Shown in pieces: positions 1 to 4,691 of a DNA stretch of 7,437 bases (its first letter is position 1; each line of letters begins with the position of its first letter). Below the pieces are notes generated by a model that saw only the letters and a list, made by a program, of their open reading frames with translations, ran no database searches and was not told the origin of the DNA. A program made the translations under genes and the position numbers. The DNA comes from Thermoflexus sp035573655. Lineage in GTDB: Bacteria > Chloroflexota > Anaerolineae > Thermoflexales > Thermoflexaceae. The stretch is taken from assembly GCA_035573655.1 (NCBI GenBank), contig DATMAC010000203.1, positions 1 to 7,437 on the forward strand, read 5' to 3'.

Positions 1-17
1 GCGCGCCTTCGGCGCGC
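1..17. repeat. GC-rich perfect hairpin at the window edge
   Basis: GCGCGCC (1-7) and GGCGCGC (11-17) are exact reverse complements around a TTC loop. The element is cut by the window edge, so its full extent is unknown. It lies about 100 bp downstream of the nuoCD stop and could be part of a terminator region or an interspersed palindrome. Its GCGCG..CTTCG..GCGCG core resembles the apex of the longer hairpin at 2957-3003, but that similarity is loose and may only reflect GC-rich stems with TTC loops. Confidence 0.45.
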
Positions 18-28
18 GGCTCCGCCCC

Positions 29-60
29 AAAAAGCCCCCCGAAGGAAACCCCGGATGGGC
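29..60 (-). terminator. Candidate terminator downstream of nuoCD
   Basis: On the minus strand, GCCC (from 57-60) can pair with GGGC (from 34-37), extended by two further G-C pairs across a 2-nt bulge. This is followed at once by a TTTTT run (from 29-33). The layout fits an intrinsic terminator for the iscX-nuoB-nuoCD transcript, about 60 nt past the nuoCD stop. The stem is short and imperfect, so further nuo genes beyond the left edge remain possible. Confidence 0.3.
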
Positions 61-116
61 GCGGCCAGAGAAGGGCGGAATCGTAATGTGGCTTCCTGCA
101 TATTTCTCAGATGCTC

Positions 117-1895
117 TTAGCGATCCACCTCGCCCAGAACGATGTCGATGCTGCCCAGGATGACCACCACGTCGGCCACCTTGTGGCCTTTGCACATCTC
201 GTTGAGGGCCGTGAGGTTGATGAAAGACGGCGCCCGGATGTGATAACGATAGGGGTTGGGACTGCCGTCGCTGACGATGTAAAAGCCCAATTCGCCCTTG
301 GGGTTCTCCACCCGCCCATAGGACTGGCCGGGAGGGACGCGGATCATATACTGTTTCTTGCCTGCCTGGATCTCGCCTCGAGGGATCTGGTCCAGCGCCT
401 GCCGCAGGATCCGCAGGGATTGCCACATCTCGTCGATGCGAATCAGGTAACGGTCGTAGACATCGCCGTTATAGCGGACCGCCACATCGAAGTCGAAGCG
501 GTCATAGATGCTGTAAGGCTCCGCCCGTCGGACATCGTAGGGGATCCCCGAGGCGCGGAGCACCGGGCCCGCCGTGCTGTAGGCCACGGCCAGGTCCGGC
601 GGCAACACCCCCACGCCCTGACAGCGGGCCTTGATCAGCTCGTTGTGGGTGAGGTAGCGATCCAACTCCTCGATGGCACGAGGGAGCCGGTTATACACCA
701 GCTCCTTCGCTCGGGCGATCCAGTCGTCGGAGACATCGTGGGCCACCCCGCCGAAGCGCATGTAGTTGCACATCATCCGGGAGCCTGCGGCCTCTTCGAA
801 AAGATCCAAAATCAGCTCCCGCTCCTCAATTGCGTAGAGCGCTGGCGTGAAGAAAGCGCCCAGGTCGTTCAGCAGGAAGCCGATGGCCCATAGGTGGTTC
901 ACGATACGGGTGAACTCCGCCATGATCACCCGGAGGTACTCCGCCCGCTCCGGAGGCTTGATCCCCAGCAGCTTCTCCACCGCGATGGCGTAGCCCAAGT
1001 TATTGCTCATCGAGCAGATGTAGTCCAGCCGGTCTGTGTAGGGCATGTTTTGCAAATACATGTTCCGCTCGCCGATCTTCTCATGGTTGCGGTGAAGATA
1101 GCCCATGACCGGCTCCAAGCGCACGATGGTCTCCCCATCCAGGGTGACCACCATGCGGAAGACCCCGTGGGTGCTCGGATGCTGGGGACCCATGTTGACT
1201 ACCAGCCTATCCGTGCGCAGGCTCTTCAGCTCCACCGGCTCCCCCGTCTCCGCCCGGGCAAACTGCCCCATGCCGATGTAGAGCAACTCGTCCGAGGTGT
1301 CCTCGACCTGATCGGGGTCCCAGTCCAGTGGATACTGCACGTTATCGTGCCAGAGGACCCGGTCTTCCGCTCGTATATGATGGCCGGACGGCCAGCGGCT
1401 GCTGAACGGCTTGTGTTCCTCTTCGAAATAGGGCTCCTTCCAGTCTTTGCGCAGCGGATGGCCGTGAAAGCCCTCCCAGAGCAGGATCCGCTTGAGGTTG
1501 GGATGGCCGGCGAATCGGATCCCCATGAGGTCCCAAGCCTCCCGCTCCTGGAAGTCCGCCCCCGGCCACACCGAGACCAGCGAGGGGACCGTGGCCACAT
1601 CCCTGGGGGTGCGAGCCTTGAACACCAAGGGGCCGCCGCCTTCCAGACGGTAAGCGTGATAGACGACCTCGAAATAGCCTTCCTGGATGTAATCGACGGC
1701 TGTCACGCTGGAGAGATATCGATAGCCCAGCTCATCCCGGATGAAGCGGGCGGCCTCTACCAGAACATCATTAGAGATGACGACGCCCTCGTATTCAGCG
1801 GGTTGAACCGCATCACCGAATTTCTCCTTCAGGACCGCGAGGTCACCCTTTAGCTCCGCCAGTGGGGCCGCCTTGGTCTTCGCCGGCGCGGTCAT
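117..1895 (-). CDS. nuoCD: NADH-quinone oxidoreductase subunits C and D, fused (NuoCD)
   Basis: This 592-residue protein joins the 30-kDa-type NuoC and 49-kDa-type NuoD subunits of complex I, both in the cytoplasmic connecting module that carries electrons to quinone. Residues about 15-155 are NuoC, with the family signature around 117-139 (EREAWDLMG...HPNLKRILL) and PLRKD at 147-151. A linker of about 70 residues leads to NuoD, which begins near 228: MGPQHPSTHG (235-244) carries the quinone-site histidine loop, PYTDRLDY (285-292) the conserved tyrosine region, RAPSF 554-558, and the canonical end GSIDIVLGEVDR. The usual HRGxEK motif reads HRNHEK (268-273). Length matches the fused E. coli NuoCD (about 600 residues). 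The ATG at 1895 has a GGGAGG ribosome site 5 nt upstream. The stop is TAA. It follows nuoB by 128 bp on the same strand, presumably in one transcript. Confidence 0.95.
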   Translation of the reverse strand: MTAPAKTKAAPLAELKGDLAVLKEKFGDAVQPAEYEGVVISNDVLVEAARFIRDELGYRYLSSVTAVDYIQEGYFEVVYHAYRLEGGGPLVFKARTPRDVATVPSLVSVWPGADFQEREAWDLMGIRFAGHPNLKRILLWEGFHGHPLRKDWKEPYFEEEHKPFSSRWPSGHHIRAEDRVLWHDNVQYPLDWDPDQVEDTSDELLYIGMGQFARAETGEPVELKSLRTDRLVVNMGPQHPSTHGVFRMVVTLDGETIVRLEPVMGYLHRNHEKIGERNMYLQNMPYTDRLDYICSMSNNLGYAIAVEKLLGIKPPERAEYLRVIMAEFTRIVNHLWAIGFLLNDLGAFFTPALYAIEERELILDLFEEAAGSRMMCNYMRFGGVAHDVSDDWIARAKELVYNRLPRAIEELDRYLTHNELIKARCQGVGVLPPDLAVAYSTAGPVLRASGIPYDVRRAEPYSIYDRFDFDVAVRYNGDVYDRYLIRIDEMWQSLRILRQALDQIPRGEIQAGKKQYMIRVPPGQSYGRVENPKGELGFYIVSDGSPNPYRYHIRAPSFINLTALNEMCKGHKVADVVVILGSIDIVLGEVDR

Positions 1896-1900
1896 CCTTT

Positions 1901-1906
1901 CCTCCC
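1901..1906 (-). promoter_or_regulatory. Ribosome binding site of nuoCD
   Basis: On the minus strand GGGAGG lies 5 nt before the ATG at 1895 (sequence GGGAGGAAAGGATG). It fixes the start of the NuoC domain and shows that nuoCD initiates independently despite the long gap after nuoB. Confidence 0.75.
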
Positions 1907-2006
1907 ATCGGAATCAGATTGGAGTCGGGTGGGATTTCAGCGGCGACACATCCCGAGTTCATCTCCCTCAACCGGCACCTATCGATCCGCCCGCCGGAAG
2001 CATGGG

Positions 2007-2025
2007 AGGGGATCGCCCATCCCCT
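2007..2025 (-). other. Hairpin overlapping the nuoB stop codon
   Basis: AGGGGAT (2007-2013) and ATCCCCT (2019-2025) form a perfect 7-bp stem around a 5-nt loop. The stem starts inside the nuoB TAG stop codon (2024-2026). No T-run follows on the minus strand, so it is not a standard terminator. It may be an mRNA-stability or processing element between nuoB and nuoCD. A short stem like this could also occur by chance. Confidence 0.35.
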
Positions 2026-2695
2026 AAGAACTTTGAGATGAAGCTCCCGCGGATGCCTCCCGCTGGGCCCGCAGCTCCGCCAGGCGGGCGCGGATCTCCG
2101 GAAGACGCCGTGGATCGATCAGATCCGGCCCGAGGATGGGCACGGGGATCGCCTCGGATTCGCCTCGCTGATACCAAGGCACCGCCCGGACGGATTGGCG
2201 CTCGATTTTCTCATAAAGCTTCAACAGGCCGTGGAGCAACGCTTCCGGCCGGGGCGGGCAGCCGGGCACATAGACATCCACCGGGATGAACTTGTCAATG
2301 CCGGAGACCACGTTGTAGCCCTCTTTGAACGGGCCGCCGCCGGTGGCGCATGCCCCCATGGAAATCACATATTTGGGTTCCGGCATCTGGTTATAGAGGC
2401 GAACGATCTGAGGGACCATCTTCTTGGTGACCGTCCCGGAGACGATCATGAGGTCGGCTTGACGGGGGCTAGGTCGCATCAGCTCGGAGCCGAACCGGGC
2501 GATGTCGAAACGGCTGGCTGCCGCACAGATCATCTCAATCGCGCAGCACGCCAGGCCGAACATCATCGGCCAAACCGAACGCTTACGCCCCCAGTTGTAG
2601 ATATAGCTCACGAACCGATCGATCGTGGTGATGAAGACGTTATTGCTGAGCTCGGAGGGGACCGGTACCGTGTTCAGATCGCGCAATTCATCCAT
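2024..2695 (-). CDS. nuoB: NADH-quinone oxidoreductase subunit B (NuoB)
   Basis: This is the PSST-type complex I subunit that binds the [4Fe-4S] cluster N2, the last electron carrier before quinone. It is 223 residues, slightly longer than many NuoB proteins because of a polar, Arg/Ala/Ser-rich tail after about residue 170. The four expected N2 ligands are visible: the tandem Cys50-Cys51 (GLACCAIEM), Cys116 (GACATGG) and Cys146 (VPGCPPRPEAL). The basic, proline-containing MRPSPRQAD (73-81) and GTVTKKM (87-93) are also typical. The ATG at 2695 is chosen because GGAGGT lies 8 nt upstream and the preceding iscX ends 8 bp inside this gene (stop at 2688-2690), a layout typical of translational coupling. 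nuoCD follows downstream. No nuoA is present upstream, unlike the usual nuoA-B-C-D order. Confidence 0.96.
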   Translation of the reverse strand: MDELRDLNTVPVPSELSNNVFITTIDRFVSYIYNWGRKRSVWPMMFGLACCAIEMICAAASRFDIARFGSELMRPSPRQADLMIVSGTVTKKMVPQIVRLYNQMPEPKYVISMGACATGGGPFKEGYNVVSGIDKFIPVDVYVPGCPPRPEALLHGLLKLYEKIERQSVRAVPWYQRGESEAIPVPILGPDLIDPRRLPEIRARLAELRAQREASAGASSQSS

Positions 2696-2900
2696 GGGCG
2701 AGTACCTCCTCTAACCATTCTCGCTGGATCTCCTCCAATCGCACGGGATCTTTCAGACGCGGATCATCGGCGAAACCTGGCAGGGCGACCACCCACTGGT
2801 GCAGCGTCTCCCAATCCACCGAAAGGGGATCCACCCCCGGATGAGCCGCCCGCAAGGCCAACGCGATCGGATACGCATCATCCCAGTAAAGCGCCATCAT
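2688..2900 (-). CDS. iscX: IscX/YfhJ-family Fe-S cluster assembly protein
   Basis: This small acidic protein (70 residues; E. coli IscX has 66) matches the IscX pattern along its whole length. Visible features are LYWDDAYPIALAL near the N-terminus, HPGVDPLSVDWETLHQWV (about 20-37), then LPGFADDP (40-47) and a C-terminal helix ending REWLEEV. In E. coli IscX binds the cysteine desulfurase IscS and iron and tunes Fe-S cluster synthesis. The C-terminal end overlaps nuoB by 8 bp, and the nuoB ribosome site lies inside this gene, so the two are likely co-translated. Two ATGs (2900 and 2897) could serve as start and neither has a Shine-Dalgarno sequence. The -10-like element is so close that the mRNA may be leaderless. 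A role in loading the N2 cluster of NuoB is an inference from context only. No other isc gene is in the window. Confidence 0.85.
   Translation of the reverse strand: MMALYWDDAYPIALALRAAHPGVDPLSVDWETLHQWVVALPGFADDPRLKDPVRLEEIQREWLEEVLAHG
2704..2709 (-). promoter_or_regulatory. Ribosome binding site of nuoB inside iscX
   Basis: On the minus strand GGAGGT is followed by 8 nt (ACTCGCCC) and the nuoB ATG at 2695. It lies within the last codons of iscX, so ribosomes finishing iscX are positioned to start nuoB. Confidence 0.75.
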
Positions 2901-2916
2901 GTGAATCTTAGCACAA
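2899..2916. promoter_or_regulatory. Rex-like operator dyad at the nuo promoter
   Basis: Read on the minus strand the site is TTGTGCTAAGATTCACAT. Against the published Rex operator TTGTGAA-N4-TTCACAA it matches 11 of 14 defined bases. The central six bases are the putative -10 hexamer, so a bound repressor would occlude the promoter. A CRP/FNR-family protein could also recognise such half-sites. That Rex is the binder is inferred from the rex gene elsewhere in this window. Confidence 0.5.
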
Positions 2917-2934
2917 TTTTAATGAATTAAGCAA
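2905..2934 (-). promoter_or_regulatory. Putative promoter of iscX-nuoB-nuoCD
   Basis: Minus strand: TTGCTT (2934-2929) and TAAGAT (2910-2905) are separated by 18 bp, in a markedly AT-rich island (about 2905-2945) that contrasts with its GC-rich surroundings. Initiation would then fall close to the iscX ATG at 2900. An alternative -10 is TAAAAT (2921-2916), which lacks a good -35. Both hexamers are imperfect, so the exact start is uncertain. Confidence 0.45.
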
Positions 2935-2945
2935 ACTTTAATGGA
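2918..2945. repeat. Direct repeat TTTAATGRA in the nuo promoter island
   Basis: TTTAATGAA (2918-2926) and TTTAATGGA (2937-2945) differ at one base and are 19 bp apart, close to two helical turns, just upstream of the nuo promoter elements. This could be a tandem activator site. In AT-rich DNA it may also be coincidence. Confidence 0.25.
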
Positions 2946-2956
2946 AAACTCCCAAT

Positions 2957-3003
2957 TCCCTCCCCCTCCTCGCGCGGCTTCGCGGCGCGAGGAGGGGGAG
3001 GGA
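2957..3003. repeat. Long perfect inverted repeat between the aldehyde dehydrogenase gene and the nuo block
   Basis: The arms 2957-2975 and 2985-3003 are perfect 19-bp reverse complements. The 9-base loop (2976-2984) can itself add two G-C pairs around TTC after one G-G mismatch. It begins 21 nt after the aldehyde dehydrogenase stop and precedes the nuo promoter island, so it may terminate transcription of that leftward gene. Only a TTTT run follows on the minus strand, about 9 nt past the stem, so termination would be non-canonical. Its size and symmetry also fit a REP- or MITE-like intergenic repeat. Confidence 0.7.
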
Positions 3004-3024
3004 CAGTCGCGGTCCGTCCGACAC

Positions 3025-4521
3025 TCACTGGATCGGAACCCGGCCGAAGGCGGTGGTGTCGATCTGGGCGCGCTGGAGCCGGCCGCTGTAGTCGATGTAG
3101 ACCGCCTTCCACTCCGTGAAGAACTCGATCGCCGTCAGCCCCGCCTCCCGGTGGCCGTTGCCGGTCCCCCGGGTCCCTCCGAAGGGGAATTGGATCTCCG
3201 CCCCGGTGGTGCCGTGGTTGATGTAGACGATGCCGGTCGTGATATCCCGGATGGCTTGGAAGGCCTTGTTCACATCTTGCGTGAAAATGCTGCTGGAGAG
3301 GCCATAGTTCACCGCGTTGTTGATGCGGATCGCCTCTTCCAGATCCTCCGCCTCGATGATCGAGAGCACCGGCCCGAAGATCTCCTCCTGGGCGATCCGC
3401 ATATCCGGCCGCACCTGATCGAAGATCGTCGGCTCGTAGAAGAACCCTTTTCCGTTCACCTTAACGGGGTTGCCTCCACACAACAACCGCGCCCCCTCGG
3501 CCTTGCCGATCTCGACGTAGCTGTGAACTTTCTTCACCGCCGCCTCGTTGATCAAAGGCCCCACATCCGTCGTCGGCTCCAGGCCGTTCCCCAGCCGCAA
3601 CCGCTTGGTCCGTTCCACCAGCATCTCTGTGAATTTCTCTTTGATCGGCTTATGGAGGATCAGCCGGGAACATGCCGTGCAGCGCTGCCCGGTGGTCCCG
3701 AACGCCGCCCAGAGGGTGGCCTCCAGGGCCAGCTCCAGGTTCGCGTCCTCCATCACGATGATGGCGTTCTTCCCCCCCATCTCCAGGGAAACCCGCTTCA
3801 AGTGTCGAGCCGCGCGGGCGTAAAGATCCCGCCCGACCTCCGTCGACCCGGTGAAGGAGATCGCTTTCACCGTCGGGTGCTCCACCAAGGCGTTGCCGAC
3901 TGTGGGGCCAGGGCCGATCACCAGGTTGAGGACGCCCGGCGGGAGGCCGGCTTCCTCGAAGATCCGCACGAACTCCGCGGCGGTGGCCGGGGTATCCGTG
4001 GCCGGCTTGAAAATCACCGTGTTCCCGGCAACCAAGGCGGGGAAGATCTTCCAAGACGGGATCGCGATCGGGAAGTTCCAGGGGGTGATGCAGGCGACCA
4101 CCCCAATCGGATCCCGCACAGCCATCCCGAACTTGTTCGGCAGCTCCACCGGAGCGGTGTAACCCAAGAGCCGTCGCCCTTCCCCGCCGATGTAGAACGC
4201 CATATCGATCGCTTCCTGAACATCCCCTCGGGCCTCCGGGAGGACCTTGCCCATTTCCTGGGTGAGCAACCGGGCCAGCTGCTCCTTGCGCTCGACCAGC
4301 AGCTGGCCGACGCGGTAAAGGATCTCCGCCCGCTTCGGCGCCGGAACCTTCCGCCACTTCTCGAAGGCCGCCGCTGCCGCTTCCACCGCGGCTTCCACAT
4401 CCCGTTCATCGGACTTCACCACCTCAGCCACCGGTTCCTCGGTCGCCGGGTTGATGTCCAGATAGCGAGCCTCCGAATGGGAATCCACCCACTTCCCATT
4501 GATATAATTCTGGACGCGCAT
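3025..4521 (-). CDS. NAD(P)+-dependent aldehyde dehydrogenase, substrate unassigned
   Basis: This is a full-length ALDH-superfamily enzyme of 498 residues, oxidising an aldehyde to its carboxylate. Catalytic features are all visible: the oxyanion-hole Asn149 in TPWNF, cofactor-binding Lys172 (FKPA), FTGSTEVG (223-230), general-base Glu247 in LEMGGKNA, nucleophile Cys281 in GTTGQRCTACSR, and EIFGP (380-384). The C-terminal stretch GTGNGHREAG (452-461) with a tail of about 40 residues resembles semialdehyde dehydrogenases of the 2-oxoglutarate-semialdehyde or aminoadipate-semialdehyde kind, but substrate cannot be read safely from this. The ATG at 4521 has AAGGGGG 5 nt upstream and a consensus promoter 28 nt or so further. 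It diverges from icd and is followed by the long hairpin at 2957-3003. It appears to be monocistronic. Confidence 0.93.
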   Translation of the reverse strand: MRVQNYINGKWVDSHSEARYLDINPATEEPVAEVVKSDERDVEAAVEAAAAAFEKWRKVPAPKRAEILYRVGQLLVERKEQLARLLTQEMGKVLPEARGDVQEAIDMAFYIGGEGRRLLGYTAPVELPNKFGMAVRDPIGVVACITPWNFPIAIPSWKIFPALVAGNTVIFKPATDTPATAAEFVRIFEEAGLPPGVLNLVIGPGPTVGNALVEHPTVKAISFTGSTEVGRDLYARAARHLKRVSLEMGGKNAIIVMEDANLELALEATLWAAFGTTGQRCTACSRLILHKPIKEKFTEMLVERTKRLRLGNGLEPTTDVGPLINEAAVKKVHSYVEIGKAEGARLLCGGNPVKVNGKGFFYEPTIFDQVRPDMRIAQEEIFGPVLSIIEAEDLEEAIRINNAVNYGLSSSIFTQDVNKAFQAIRDITTGIVYINHGTTGAEIQFPFGGTRGTGNGHREAGLTAIEFFTEWKAVYIDYSGRLQRAQIDTTAFGRVPIQ

Positions 4522-4555
4522 GGGGTCCCCCTTGGCGCGCAGGGTTACGCTGACG

Positions 4556-4585
4556 ATTATAGGCCGGATAAAGAGCCCATGTCAA
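4556..4585 (-). promoter_or_regulatory. Consensus sigma-70-type promoter of the aldehyde dehydrogenase gene
   Basis: Minus strand: an exact TTGACA (4585-4580) and an exact TATAAT (4561-4556) are separated by 18 bp. Expected initiation is near 4549, giving a leader of about 28 nt with its ribosome site. Both hexamers match the consensus fully, so basal expression is probably strong. No TGTGA dyad lies here, so it does not share the elements seen at icd and nuo. Confidence 0.8.
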
Positions 4586-4629
4586 CGGAAGCTTTGAACG
4601 CTTATCCCCTTCGTCGTTGGCAGGAGCGC

Positions 4630-4658
4630 CCTACATCGCGCTCGTTCGATGATATAAT
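4630..4658 (+). promoter_or_regulatory. Promoter of icd with exact -10
   Basis: An exact TATAAT sits at 4653-4658. With a 17-bp spacer the -35 would be CCTACA (4630-4635), matching only the ACA half of the consensus. The transcription start is expected near 4665, leaving a leader of about 27 nt with GAGGG (4680-4684) as ribosome site, 7 nt before the ATG. The weak -35 contrasts with the consensus promoter of the divergent gene. Confidence 0.65.
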
Positions 4659-4661
4659 CGT

Positions 4662-4679
4662 ATGTGACAAGAATCACAC
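4662..4679. promoter_or_regulatory. TGTGA-N6-TCACA operator dyad at the icd start site
   Basis: TGTGA (4663-4667) and TCACA (4674-4678) are perfect inverted half-sites with a 6-bp spacer. The 18-mer ATGTGACAAGAATCACAC matches 10 of 14 defined bases of the Rex operator TTGTGAA-N4-TTCACAA. It equally fits the CRP core TGTGA-N6-TCACA. It begins 5 bp after the -10 and covers the expected transcription start, a position that favours repression. Aligned with the minus-strand dyad at 2899-2916 it is identical at 13 of 18 positions. Confidence 0.6.
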
Positions 4680-4691
4680 GAGGGTCGCACC

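Noticed and set aside
111..1853. Two long rightward open frames (111-893 and 894-1853) opposite nuoCD
   Set aside because: They lie antisense to a gene with clear family motifs along its full length. Their translations show no recognisable domain, and long antisense frames are expected in GC-rich codon-biased DNA.
2195..2911. Rightward open frame opposite nuoB and iscX
   Set aside because: Antisense shadow: the minus-strand genes have catalytic and ligand residues, while this frame has low-complexity Arg/Pro/Asp-rich sequence.
4663..4678. TGTGA-N6-TCACA read as a proven cAMP-CRP site
   Set aside because: The core matches, but the same core is compatible with Rex, no CRP-family gene is in the window, and the position over the start site suits repression better than CRP activation. 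Kept as an operator with unassigned binder.
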